64,000 bases of DNA from Theocolax elegans (Eukaryota > Arthropoda > Insecta > Hymenoptera > Cerocephalidae), in the NCBI GenBank assembly GCA_026168455.1, contig CM047431.1, positions 26,072,965 to 26,136,964 of the forward strand. Direction: 5' to 3'. Made by a program: the position numbers and the translations under genes. A model generated the notes under the pieces. That model saw nothing but the letters and a program-made list of their open reading frames with translations, had not been told where the DNA came from and did no database searches. How positions within the stretch are numbered: the stretch's first letter is position 1; the number at the start of each line of letters is the position of its first letter. Below, piece by piece: positions 49,491 through 60,856 of the stretch.

Positions 49491-49811
49491 ATTGTTAACG
49501 TTAATGTCGATGAGAGACACGTGTAATTCGGATACTGTACACTATCAGCATGTTAGACACAGATAGATCTTCAAAACAATTGCAAACGCACGATTCGTAG
49601 CGACTGACCTTGGATACTATGCACTATCAGCGAGGTGAAAAAGTTGTGTCGATGAGGGGCACGTGTCATAGGTGCCATCGGATACTATGCACCATCAGCA
49701 GATTAGACACAGACGGATCATCTGCTAGGTCACCAAAAAACGTACGAGTCGTAGCGACTGACCTCATTAGTCATCTTTGTTTGGGTGCGCCATAGTGCCC
49801 CCCAAACTACT
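49489..49811 (-). repeat. Polinton right terminal inverted repeat with duplicated module
   Basis: Reading inward it matches the left repeat, but contains a second copy of a roughly 154-bp module: GTCAGTCGCTACGA occurs (as complement) at about 49,750-49,762 and again at about 49,596-49,608. That makes it 323 bp against 179 bp at the left. Confidence 0.85.
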
Positions 49812-49817
49812 AACGTA
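49812..49817. repeat. Target-site duplication, right copy (AACGTA)
   Basis: Identical to 32,913-32,918 and directly outside the last base of the inverted repeat. Confidence 0.93.
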
Positions 49818-49946
49818 CATAACAACATTGCATGACAAGTGTCGGTAATGTAGATACGTTCTTGTTTGTGTACAATGAGGAAAAATAAAGTATCTGCTAC
49901 TGTACACTTCAAGGTTATGCGAACTGTAGTAGTCACAAGTACACAC

Positions 49947-49949
<3 letters not shown>

Positions 49950-49988
<39 letters not shown>

Positions 49989-50165
49989 ATACTATATAAA
50001 TATTTCGCCGCCGCCGCCGTGTCTAAGAATTAAGGATTCAATAAAAAATATATATATATCTGGGTGTGCGTGTGCGTGTGCGTGTGCGTGGGTATGTATG
50101 GGTGTGTGTGGGTGTGTGTTTGTGTGCGTGTGCGTGTGCGTGTGTGGGTGTGTGTGTGTGTGCGT
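49950..50165 (+). repeat. Microsatellite cluster
   Basis: (AT)n at about 49,950-49,986, a short (CCG)n at about 50,009, (AT)n again near 50,048 and a GTGTGC/GTGGGT-type TG repeat to 50,165. Confidence 0.8.
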
Positions 50166-50184
50166 AATATTTATGTAACATATA

Positions 50185-50936
50185 TGGAGTATTCCACGTG
50201 AAGTGGTCCGATCAAAATTTTAAAATGCACCAAATTTTGGGTACATATTGCAAATATTTTTCCGAATACAGAAAAAAATTTTTAGGTACTGGAATCTATT
50301 TGTCCAAAAGATATTGTAACCTCAAAAAATGAATTTTTCCAAGTTTTTTTCAACGCCAGCTGGGTTCACCGCTATTTAAATCAAAATCTATCAACTTTTA
50401 CTATAGAACATTATATGTAACATTTGTTGCTAATTATGTCTACAATTTTTTCTTCTGAGTTAGAATTTCTAATCTCAAAGTCAATGTTACATAAACTACA
50501 TGTCAATATTCAAAAATGCTACAGACCATTTGAAAGGTATTGCTCCAAGCTTTCTTTTAGACTTTTGGATAAAAAAATCAATTGTGGCGTACTTACACTT
50601 TTTTTAAGTTGAAGATTGACATGTAGTTTATGTAACATTGACCTTGAGATTAGAAATTCTAACCCAGAAGGATAAATTCTAGACATGATTAGCAACGAAC
50701 GTTACATATAATGTTCTATAGTAAAAGTTGATAGATTTTGAGTTAAATAGTGGTGAACCCAGATGGTGTTGAAAACACTTGGAAAAATTCACTTTTTTAG
50801 GTTAGAATAACTTTTGAGTAAATAGATTCCAGTACCTAAAAATTTTTCTCTATATTCTGAAAAACATTTGCAATGTGTACCCAAAATTTGGTGCATTTTA
50901 AAATTTTGATCGGACCACTTCACGTGGAATATCCCA
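50185..50936. mobile_element. Foldback (palindromic) element, about 750 bp
   Basis: Left arm 50,185-50,510 and right arm 50,611-50,936 are complementary over about 325 bp, around a 100-bp spacer. The ends read TGGAGTATTCCACGTGAAGT and the complement of TGGGATATTCCACGTGAAGT, with TATA on both outer sides, possibly a target duplication. No coding capacity. Confidence 0.8.
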
Positions 50937-52257
50937 TATATATATATATATATATATATTTCAAAATTATGTTTTTTCAAGAATAGATAATATATGAATT
51001 TTTCCATGCGCCAAAAATAGTTGTTAATATAACTTGAAATAATATGTATTAATTTCCTCATACCTGATAAAACTCATAAAATTTTTAAATGTGTACTCAA
51101 TAATAATAACGGATTTAAAATTCAATGTAATGCTTTAAATACAGATGCAAAATTGTTTGAAGATAAAATAAATATTAATCAAGTATATCATACACTTTCC
51201 TAAATATCCATATGATGATATATACAATGGGTTAAAAATTAAATACATTAATTATTGCATTTTGAAGATAATTCTATTATAAACAGTAATGGCAAAAAAA
51301 ATTCAGATTTTAACAGTGGCAATATAAAATACGAATTACATTTGAAAAGTTTTTCAAAAATTATTAATTTAGGAGCATTTAATTTAAAAATTTTTGAAAT
51401 TAAAATTTCAAAATTGTATGGATATATAAGTGAATAGATAATGTATGTTTATATAAAAGAATATTTTAAATAAACAAGTATGTATTTATTAGAAACAGAA
51501 GGTAATTTAAGGAATGAATTGGTTTATAATAATCAAAATAAATATAGGGGCTCTCTAACTAAAGAGAAAAATAAATTGGATATAATTATGGATTAAAACG
51601 CAAATTTTGAAAGAGCGTACAAATTACGAATTACGGGAGAATGGATGTAACATGTTTTTATTTATATGCCAATAAAATGATATAAATAGTTCTTTAAAAT
51701 TAATACAAAAATTTATTTATTTAAGAAGAAAGTTTTATTACTCTAAAAGTACAAAATATTAATGACATAGAACTTTTGGCGATGAACCTTCGCCATTAAA
51801 TAAATTAATTTTAGGAGGCGAAGTTCTATTTAGATCAGTTTAAAATAATCCAAAATTTTAATAAGTAGTAACTAGGTACTACAATTTAGTAAGTATATGC
51901 ACTTTACTATTTTTCGTCAGTTAATTTTTCATTAACATTTATAATTATTAAAATATAAATTTAAGAATTCATAGAGTTTAAAATTTACAGTTAACAATTA
52001 ATATGTCTCTATATTTTTTATTATTTTTATTCTGATTACATTACACCACTCAATTTTGTTAAACACTTTTATTTATAAATTATAATCGTATTTAAAAAAA
52101 AATTAAATTTTTGGTAGAAAACCCAATGCACTATAACAGTACTTCTAAGGTGTTGTGTGAATCTGTTTAATTTCTAAGGTGTCCATGGTAATGAAAAAAT
52201 AATACAATTTAAAACATTATTTTAAATGAACTAGTTACGAAAAACCTTTTTCGAAAT
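50937..52257. other. No gene seen; AT-rich
   Basis: Opens with an (AT)n tract at 50,937-50,960. A 60-codon frame at 51,255-51,437 is Asn/Lys/Ile-rich and likely chance. An imperfect inverted pair GAACCTTCGCC/GGCGAAGTTC lies at 51,785-51,830. Confidence 0.4.
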
Positions 52258-52304
52258 TATTAAAGGGGGTTGGAGCGCGAAGCGCGCAGGGGGCGAAGTC
52301 CCTC
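52258..52304 (+). mobile_element. Possible Helitron/Helentron 3' end
   Basis: Two adjacent hairpins (GCGCGAAGCGCGC and GGGGCGAAGTCCC) followed by CTATAG in AT-rich DNA resemble the stem-loops near Helitron-type 3' ends. No Rep/helicase coding is present, so it would be non-autonomous. Confidence 0.3.
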
Positions 52305-52309
52305 TATAG

Positions 52310-52343
<34 letters not shown>

Positions 52344-52350
52344 TATACAT

Positions 52351-53771
52351 TGTGACATTGTAGTTATACTACATGTCACTTAGAAATAAACTAGCGAGAC
52401 AAGGTATAGTATAGCACCTGTCAAGCTTACTATGCGAAGTAAGCGTGCTATACATACCAATTAAGTCCTATTAGACACACATATGCGAATGTGTGAAACC
52501 GATATAGGCTTACAGTGCGTAGTAAGCAGAAGAACCCGAAGCAAAGGAGATGCGACTCCTGACTGCGTACAATTGCACACGCACACACACTGCTCCGTTG
52601 ATCCAGCATCCTTATGCCTTCTCCAGCACCAGTAATGACCCGTACCATATCCCCAGGTCCCATCCAGCATTGATTGCCCTCTCCAGCACCCAAGAGAAGC
52701 CTCCGATGTTGAGCAGCCCAGGTGAAGACTCCAGGCCTTGGAATGAGGTAGCGCCCTTGCGCTCAAGCCACGGTGTACTGCCAATCAGAGTACCTGAAAC
52801 GGTAATTAATTACCAAGTTGGTCGACTACTAAGGAACGAGGATGGAGAAGCTATAACCAGGCATAGCTTCTCCCAGGTATGTCAGCAGGACCAAAAGGAA
52901 AGGAGATGACATGTCTAGTTTGAGGTTATGGCAGACACAAACAAACATCTATATAGAGCCCGAGGAAAGTAGGTAAATTACCTCGGCGGCACTTCATAGG
53001 ACGACGACGATTCACCGCTGCCTGGCTCCGCTCACTGAGGGCTGTTATGAGACGCCGATGTGCTCCAGCTGTCCGGACACTCCGAGCCGAAGATCCCGTA
53101 TTGACAACATACGGCACCTGCAACGAAGAAACTCGAGGGGCTCGATTTAGCTTAAAATCGAGGTAAAAAGGAACGATTTAAACGCTTACCTCGCAGTTAG
53201 TATTCTCAGCAGGGCCGCAGTTACTCAATCGCCAGTTACTCCAGCACCACGAAGTCATCGTCGTCGACGACATCTCCGTCGAGGCAGCGAAATCACGGCC
53301 CGAGCGGCCAGTACGAACTGAGCCGAGCGCGCACGACTCGAGATGCGAGAGTAGGCGCGCCTGCGCAATACGCCGAGGAAAAACTCTCTCACTTCGTGCG
53401 TGCCGATAATCGACAGACTGCGACCGACCACCGATCGTGTACCACGCCATATCGCTATTTCAAAAGGCTACGTGTGTGTCCGCGGGATCCAGGAGACGAG
53501 CGTCCAGGTGAGCCGTGCTCCTTCCTCCCAAATCTAGCTTTCTTAAAGTGTGTGTGCGCGACGCGTAGTTAGGTGCGGGACGGCCCGCAATCGCGCGAAC
53601 GCGAGCGACCGCGGCCAACGTGACTGGCAACTTTGAACGGCAAAGCCGCTGCTTTGCCGTGTAATACTTGAAAGCACAGTAAGTGCATTAAACCTGCAAT
53701 CTCGTTTAACTAAGTTGTTTGATTTGTGTTTTAACCGTGACTCCACCCTAATCCCCAGTGGACACGTTACA
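52351..53771 (+). repeat. Solo LTR with 4-bp target-site duplication
   Basis: Starts TGTGACATTGTAG, ends CACGTTACA. ACAT lies directly outside both ends (52,347-52,350 and 53,772-53,775). It is GC-rich relative to the flanks and has unrelated overlapping frames on both strands. The terminal CTAATCCCCAGTG resembles the end of the LTR at 27.3-28.3 kb, so the families may be related. Confidence 0.65.
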
Positions 53772-53923
53772 ACATACATACATTATATTCCTTTGCTATT
53801 AATCACTAACCCCTTAATAAATTCTAATTATTATATTAATTTTTATTAATATTATAGCAAATAAAAGTATTGAATATAAATTGACTTTTGTTATTTTAAG
53901 TGATCGATAAAACATTATCGATT

Positions 53924-54000
53924 TCCAGGCTCAATCCCCGGCCCCGGCCAATTGATACAAGCACCACTGACATCATATGACCCCCGCCGCTGATTAGCAC
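53924..54000 (+). mobile_element. Partial copy of the tRNA-derived SINE
   Basis: CCCCGGCCAATTGATACAAG and CGCTGATTAGCAC match the SINE at 29.3 kb, with an internal deletion of about 45 bases. The box A half is missing. Confidence 0.6.
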
Positions 54001-54229
54001 TAAATTGTGAGCTAAGAAGAACGACGTTTAAAAAAAATTCATGTAGTTGGTTTGATTTTATCACTCGGTGGTTTTTTAATACCGATTGTTCAAAATTTAT
54101 CGATCTTCCCGAATCAAATAAGAAAAGGCACGGTGAAAAAACTGTATAAAATAAGTTTATCCATAACATTTATAATTTTATTAAAATTTTCCGTATCTTG
54201 GAATGTAATTTCTTGTTGTATTATATCTT

Positions 54230-55528
54230 GACAATTAATATCAGTCGACATTTCTATTTTTGTTCTTCATTGTTGGATTATATGGATAGTTCGTCTTCTT
54301 TATCTTCTGTTGTAGTAAATACTTGTATGTTTGACATTCTGTTTTGTTATTTGCATGGTGATTAGTTGTGTTGTTAACATTTTTGTTGTTACTATGATCA
54401 CTGCAATTTTTACATTTAGTTTTTTCTTTCTTTTTACAATTTTTGTAGCTGTGATTTTCTGCACATTATGTACATTTCGTTTCATTATTACATTTGTTCT
54501 TACTATGGTCATATTTACAACAATTCATGCAAATATTTAAATTGAAATCGTCATATATTTGACATCTACTGCATCCGAAATATATTTATTTGTCTTTCAT
54601 TAAGCTTTAGAATTAACTTCAATTATAACAGAACATGTATTGTTTTTTTGATTAGAGTATGTGTGCACTACTTTTACTTCTTCAGCATATTTCTTTCTTT
54701 TATTTCATTCTATTTCTTTAATATCTGAATTTTCCAAATTACTTTCAATTCTAGTAATTTTCAATCGAGGATTCTTTGTTTGTTCAATTTCTATTTTTGC
54801 ATCTAATCTTATTTTTTTTGAAAAATACATTTTACAATAATTTTATCTTTTGTTTTATATATTAAATTTATAGGTAATTTTGTTTTTTCTTTTATTATTT
54901 GTTTAGTTTTTTTGAAAATGTTTTTGGTTAATTCGTTATTGTTTGCTTTAATTAGTATATTTGGAACGTTAATTTTTTCGTATGTATTATTTGCTACGTG
55001 TGTATATGTGAGAGCCGCTGCTTGCGTATACGTTTGCGTGTGCACTTTTTCTTTTAACGATATGTTATTTTCTTTTAGTTCACTATTCAGTTCTTTTAAT
55101 ATATTATTTTCACCTATTAACTCGTCATTTAAAAGTTTTAAATTTTCATTTTCTTTTATGATATTTTCTATATTTCTATTTTGATTTTTCTTATCATTTA
55201 CATTACACTCACTTTCTTAAAATTGTTTTTTTCTCTGCATTAGCTATATCATAGTTTTCTTTTAGTTCAATGTATTTTTCACTTTTTCCATTTCACTTTT
55301 TCATTTAGCAATTATCAGCTGCGGATTTTTTGCATTTTTTAAGGTTATGTCTTCGCATATAACTAGCGATTGATTTATGTAGATTCGACCCTTTTTTCTA
55401 TTAAAATCACTGCGATGGTACACACTATCACATAATAAACACACCACTGTTGCACTTTGTGTTTTTGGATGACATTTGTAATTTATTTCAAGAGGGATCG
55501 CCTCAGGTGGCAATCCCTCTTCCGCCAT
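54230..55528 (-). pseudogene. Related LINE ORF1, decayed
   Basis: The N-terminus (55,301-55,528) reads NYKCHPKTQSATVVCLLCDS, then YHRSDFNRKK, paralleling the PHD-like finger of the ORF1 at 12.5-13.9 kb. After an interrupted Asn/Lys-rich middle, knuckle-like sequence (CAENHSYKNCKKKEKTKCKN) appears at about 54,390-54,460 in a broken frame. It is a different LINE lineage, truncated at its 3' side before any endonuclease. Confidence 0.65.
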
Positions 55529-56683
55529 ATTGGAACATAGCGTCGCTACCTCTTATCCTTGGGGCCGTGATTAGGTTTATACGAGAAATAAAAGCCTTGT
55601 TTCCAGGATCATCACCTTTATTTTTTTGTCATTTAATTTGTGCAACAGTCCTTTTTAAGGAATTAAAAGAATCGTAAATAAATAAGTAAAATCTGCGTTA
55701 ATTCGGAATATTCCACTCACGAATTTACACTAACGAATTCCGATATCTTACATTTACGCGGGACTCCCCTTACCGCGTAGTGGGGTCACCAAGCGCGCGC
55801 GAGTACGAAGATCCGCACAAAGAAGAGACCGATAATACGCGTATTAATATTTATTAATTTAAGTATCTTTTCTTTTTTTTTGGAAATTATAAATCAATTT
55901 AAAGATTTTCATAATAAATTCAATTCATTCAATATTATTATGCTTATTTTATCAATAATTTTCTCTTCTTTATAATGATTAACTAGGCAAAGATATAGAT
56001 TAAGAAAAATTAATTAAATACCTTTTGCGCGTACTTAACACATGCGTAATTATAATTAGCCCTTTGCACACAAGATTAGTTTTAGTACTTTATCTCGATC
56101 GGCGAGATAATTAAGTCAGGAGCTCACTATTGCCTGGCACTCTCGTTATTATCGTCTGAACAACCGAAGTGAGAGGTCTAAAGAGTTTTCAGGAAGCAGA
56201 AGTCTTAATTCGTTCAAGGGTCGCAGTAGTGAGTATGCTGCTCCACATAACCCCTTAAATCCTTTCCTTTTCCAGGAGCCGGGTAACCTTAGCGGTGGCA
56301 GGCCCCGAGTGGTTCTGCATTATTATGCAGAACTGCGAAAATTTATTTTTTTTCGGATATAAGAGTTTTGACTCTTATCCATGAGTGCGCCCCATCCTTC
56401 GGGATGACGCTGATGCCTGAGGCTAAGCTGGGTGATCTTTGTGGTTCCACAATTTAAAATTTTTTAGCAAGGAACGAGGGAGATGTTTGATTGTATTTAC
56501 CGCGCCGCGTGACTACACGACGAAAATGGTTACCACCGAGGGAACAAAATATGTATCAATCTAACAATCCTTGACTCGAATAGATAATTCATTTACTGTT
56601 AAAATGAATTTCAATTATAAATAATAATATAACTTGCACTCTTCCTTATTTAAAAACAACAATTTACGTTGCACTTGAGATCA
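55529..56683. other. No gene seen; mixed AT-rich and GC-rich blocks
   Basis: Probable LINE 5' UTR at 55,529-55,680. GC-rich blocks at 55,760-55,830 and 56,090-56,530 look LTR- or UTR-like, but I find no matching ends or coding sequence. Confidence 0.35.
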
Positions 56684-57021
56684 TTAGCAGATACCCAGGA
56701 TGCTACCGCGTTCGCAACCTGAGTTATCTGCTGGACACCCATCAATGTAGTTGTTGAATTTAAGTACTTTAAACAGATCATTTATAAAAATAAAGAATAA
56801 TAAAGGACACAGTACACTACCTTGAGGGACACCCCCGCTAACCCTGAGCAAGTCCGACAGATCACCAGCCTCATCGACCACCGCCTGTGAACAATCCACA
56901 AGATAATTAAAAAATAATACAAAACTAGATCGAAGCCACCCAAACCAGTAAGTTTCCAGATAGGAAGGTTATAAAGAACAGTGTTAAATGTCTTGGAGAA
57001 GTCAAACAGGATGATAATCAT
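56684..57021 (-). pseudogene. Jockey-like LINE RT fragment
   Basis: IILFDFSKTFNTVLYNLPIW and GGVPQGSVLCPLLFFIFIND appear in two frames, the palm region of an RT related to the copy at 24.5-27 kb. The active-site YADD lies beyond the break and is lost. Confidence 0.7.
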
Positions 57022-57237
57022 AATCGGAGGTGAAATGTGTTTTTAATCTATTGATATTTGAGTGAAAAATAGATAATGAGAATGAGTTAGATCGGTGGGC
57101 CCGACCAACTGTACTTCATGAGGATGAGGGTTGTGGAGCTGGGAGAAGGGACGAAAGTTTCGCTTCGCACAGAGATTAGTATAGAGATTAGTATAGAGAT
57201 TGCCGATCCAATGTTAAGAATCCGAGACAAAACCGAC
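57022..57237. other. Short unassigned segment
   Basis: Contains an AGAGATTAGTAT triplet of tandem short repeats at about 57,171-57,200. Otherwise nothing recognised. Confidence 0.35.
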
Positions 57238-57520
57238 AGCGACGCCCCGGCGCGGTCGACGATACAACTATTCGCACAATTTAAGAAATGAAAGGAGGGG
57301 GTAAAATAGGAAAGTGCGAATTAGGCGGTGGGGGTACAAGTCGCAAGTTTTCGTCGGCGCCTATTCTTAATATGATGAAAAACTGTTATTAATTTATTTT
57401 CTGATTTTGAAAAATAATGTATTAAATATTAATTTAAGAAGATTATGACAAATTATAACAAATATAAGCTATGCCTAAGCTCTCCCGGGGGCACAACTTG
57501 CTAATGTAAAAGCATTAATA

Positions 57521-57592
57521 TGTTGCGATAGCCGTGAGCGTTAAGGCGTACATTAATAGTAGGTACGTGAGTTCAAATCTTGGAGTCACTTC
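57521..57592 (+). ncRNA. tRNA-like Pol III unit, left arm of the palindrome
   Basis: GATAGCCGTGAGCGTTAAGG fits a box A of the serine/leucine tRNA type and GAGTTCAAATCTTGG a box B, followed within ten bases by TTCTTTTTTTT, a Pol III terminator. Cloverleaf pairing is poor, so it is tRNA-derived, not a tRNA gene. Confidence 0.45.
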
Positions 57593-59373
57593 TTTTTTTT
57601 ATATTTATTTAAACAAGTTAGATAAATAATGATTATTTTTTTAATTTTTATATTTATAAAATATTATTTTAACTGTTAATTTAAATTTAATTGTTTGTGC
57701 AGCTGCGTACAAAAACAGTAATGTTCAACATTTTTTAAAATTAATTTTTTTAATGTCAATTTTATTATTATATTACAATTGAAATAAATTTAATATATCC
57801 TCAAAACTATATTCGCTTAATATCAATAAAAACTTAATATTATTATTATTATATAGTAGATGCAACTACATTAATTACAAATTAAAAACAGATTATAAAT
57901 GGAGACTAATAATACAAAAACCGCCGTCAATGAGTTGGCACGTAGCTTTCTCAAATTAACTTGTCGATCTTGTATGTAATATATTACTCAAATATTATAT
58001 TTTATTAATTATAACAAAACGTAATAACATTTTTAAAAATGTTATTCTCTTCCACCTAGGAATTGGTTTTATTATATTAAACAATTTTCATTCAATTCTT
58101 CACTTAATGCGTTCTTGTTCCGAAATAATTATTTAACTATTAGGTAAAATATCTATTCGCGGGACAAAATAACAACACGTACGTTAAACTAGTGGTTTTT
58201 ATGTCTATACGGCAAACTATAGAAAAATATCCCGTCGAAACACTACTTTGGTATTAGTTTTACTTAATTGTGCAGTGCAAATGGCATTTATTTCCTATTT
58301 TTTTAAAATAATCAAAATAAAAAAATAATCCAACGATATCTAAAGTCGGATAATCGTAAGCGAGGGTAGCTTCTTTTACGGGGCAGAAAAATCATGAGAA
58401 TTGAAGGTGCAGGAAATGATGGACATATATAGACATTATAGATATAAACCGCGTACTAAATGCTGATTTTAATTTATTCAAATATAATTTTGTATGGTAT
58501 CTATTAGAAATATAAGAAATTATCTTTTTTTGCTTTTCTTTGAATTTTCTAAAAATATTTTATTCCAAAAATATGGTTAGTTCAACATTAAATTACATTA
58601 TAAGTAAACAAAATTTTAATAAAAATTACATTTTACATTATGATCTTTTTCTTAAAAACCAAACCATTCAAGATTTTCATTTACAGCATAATTCTATTAT
58701 TACGTTCAATTTCCACGATTTTTTTCAACATATTTGATCAATTATTTTCGGAGATATGAACAATAAAATATTTTGCACAAAAATATATAATGCTTAATAA
58801 TTTCAATAGTAGTAGATATTTGGAGCTGAAAAACAATAGGGATCGAAATTACCCGAAAGACTTCTTCCCCAAAATTTCAAGTGGATTAAATGCTTTTTAT
58901 TCCCGAAAATGTGCGACACAGAAAACCCAATTTTTTCACTTTTTTATTTTTTAAATTGAAAACTAGTAGATATAATTTCATAAAATTTAAACTGTTTATG
59001 ACCATTAAAATGTTCCATTATTCTAATTTTTAAATAACACAAAAACTAATAGAGTTAAGTTGGCAAACCAAAGTCGAGCAGATAGATTTTTGTATTCTAT
59101 ACAAAGTACATTTGATCTATTTAAAAAATCAATGGTTTGAAATATAAAAAGTAAATTATACACGTAAGCTGAATGATATTGATCCAGCAGTTTCGAAAAT
59201 ACAGCTATATACATACATACACACAGGCATATCTATATAGATATTTTCTAAAAATACGAGATTTTGACTCCTGACATGTTAAAACATACTTCTAACATGT
59301 TTTTAGCGAATCAATAAATTTTACTATTACAAAACTTCCTCCATGACGAAGCAAAATCTATCCTCTCAATTAT

Positions 59374-59480
59374 CCCAGGTAGCACTGTCCGTCTCGGAGA
59401 CGTTTTTAAAACGTTATTAAGCGTTTTAAGCGTTTCAAAAACGTCTATAAACGTCTTTAAGACGTTTTGTGCTAACTGGG
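59374..59480. mobile_element. MITE at the palindrome centre
   Basis: Ends CCCAGGTAGCAC and GTGCTAACTGGG (inverted, 107 bp apart), inside which AAACGT/ACGTCT units are iterated. AT lies on each outer side. Confidence 0.6.
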
Positions 59481-60525
59481 ATTGCTTTTTTCAAATTATA
59501 TTTAGTAGTTTTTATGTTATTTAAAAAAAATTTTTTTTTAAATATATAATAGCTGTGAAATTAATCAGTTCAATATGCTGATAAAGTTTACGATGAACAT
59601 TTTAATGGCCATAAACTAGAAATTTCAAGTACTTATAACTGATAGTATTGATATAAAAAATAAAAAAGAGAAAATTGGGTTTTTTATGACGAACGATTTT
59701 GGGAATAAAAAACATTTGATCCACTTTAAAGTTTGAGAAAGAATAGTCTTTTTGGTAGTTTCGATCGCTATTGTTTTTCAGCTAAAAATATCTTCTACAC
59801 AAATGTGTTGAAAAAAAATTATGTTAATAAAATATGATAATAACAATATGCTGTTAAAACTTAAAAACTTTTTGCACAAGAATAAAAAATTGCATTAAAT
59901 TAAGAATTGAATGAAAATTTTTTATTTTAATAAATCCATTTTCTTGTTGGAAGAAAATACAATTTTTTTAAATATCATAACCTTTGAGTTTTATTGAATT
60001 GAATACCATAATAGAAAAATACATTATGTATAGATATTGATCGACGTGTCAATTAGAGGAAGCTACGTGCCAATTTTAATATTGTTTAAATAATTTGATA
60101 AATATTTTTTGCGACTTACTTTTTTATAATATTTTGCTGATTTTAATTTTTTTGTAATAATAGTTAAAATTTATAATATGTGTAACACAAAATATTTAAA
60201 TAAATAGCATACATTTAGTGTTTATTTAATCTTCATTATTAGATTTCACTAACTTTAAACTAATAAATATTTATGAAATCTAATAATGTAAATTAAAGTA
60301 GGATAAAAGATGCAAATCCGTATGTGTGATGTCATTATTTATTAACTTAAATATTTTCTTACATATATTACTTATTTTAAGTGTAATATATATTACAAAA
60401 TATTTAAATTTGCAAAATGTGGTGAAAAAAGTAAGTAACGAAAATGTTAATTGTTAAACAAAAAATATATTTGATAATTAAAATTATTTATTAAATTATG
60501 TAAACAATATTAAAAAAAAATATTT

Positions 60526-60602
60526 GCAGGATTTGAACTCACGTTTTTACCGTTTGCGAAAAACGATAGTTGCGCCTTAACGCTCACGACTGTCTCGACA
60601 TA
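60526..60602 (-). ncRNA. tRNA-like Pol III unit, right arm of the palindrome
   Basis: Mirror of the unit at 57.5 kb: GTCGTGAGCGTTAAGGCG and GTGAGTTCAAATCCTGC on the minus strand, followed by a nine-T run. The two copies differ in the middle but keep both boxes and the terminator. Confidence 0.45.
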
Positions 60603-60856
60603 TTACTAATGTTAAATCGAAAATTGTATTCAAGTTGTGCCCCTTGGGGAAGCTTAGGGATAGATTATGTTTCTTATAGTTTTAAGTTAATATTATAAAC
60701 AAAACATTTATACATGTATATTTCGTTTCTATATATATTCATTCTTTCTCCTTCCCCTTCTCTACGGCAACCGTTCGCGCGACTCGCTCCTCCCCCTTAT
60801 TTTTTTCTCACTTCAATTGTGCGAATGGTTTGATCAACCACCGCGACGGGGCGCTA

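Larger units (their letters stand above)
32919..49811 (-). mobile_element. Complete Polinton/Maverick (virus-like self-synthesizing transposon)
   Basis: 16,893 bp between terminal inverted repeats that start AGTAGTT, flanked by a perfect 6-bp duplication. It encodes the diagnostic set: protein-primed polymerase B, retroviral-type integrase, FtsK/HerA-type ATPase, adenain-like protease, and major and minor jelly-roll capsid proteins. It also has a phospholipase A2 and adenovirus-core-like small proteins. All genes are on the minus strand, many overlapping by 4-8 bases. It could equally be called an integrated adintovirus-like genome. One-base frameshifts in the polymerase and major capsid genes, and a stop in one virion-like gene, suggest this copy is not autonomous unless they are assembly errors. 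Confidence 0.95.
57238..60856. mobile_element. Large imperfect palindrome (foldback element), about 3.6 kb
   Basis: Complementary landmarks run in mirror order: GACGCCCCGGCGCGG/CCGCGACGGGGCGC at the outer edges, TTCGCACAATT, GTGAGCGTTAAGGCG, TTGGCACGTAGCTT, TTTTCATTCAATTCTT, CTGAAAAACAATAG and GACCATTAAAATGTTC, with the centre near 59,300. The left arm is about 600 bp longer because of an extra segment at 58,135-58,740. No transposase is encoded. Confidence 0.75.

Noticed and set aside
50789..51061. 90-codon minus-strand frame
   Set aside because: It crosses the end of the foldback element and an (AT)n tract; chance frame.
52448..53779. Frames of 60-119 codons
   Set aside because: Within the second solo LTR; mutually overlapping and without motifs.
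57521..57592. A functional serine/leucine tRNA gene
   Set aside because: Boxes A and B are visible but arms do not fold into a cloverleaf, and the unit is part of a repeated palindrome.
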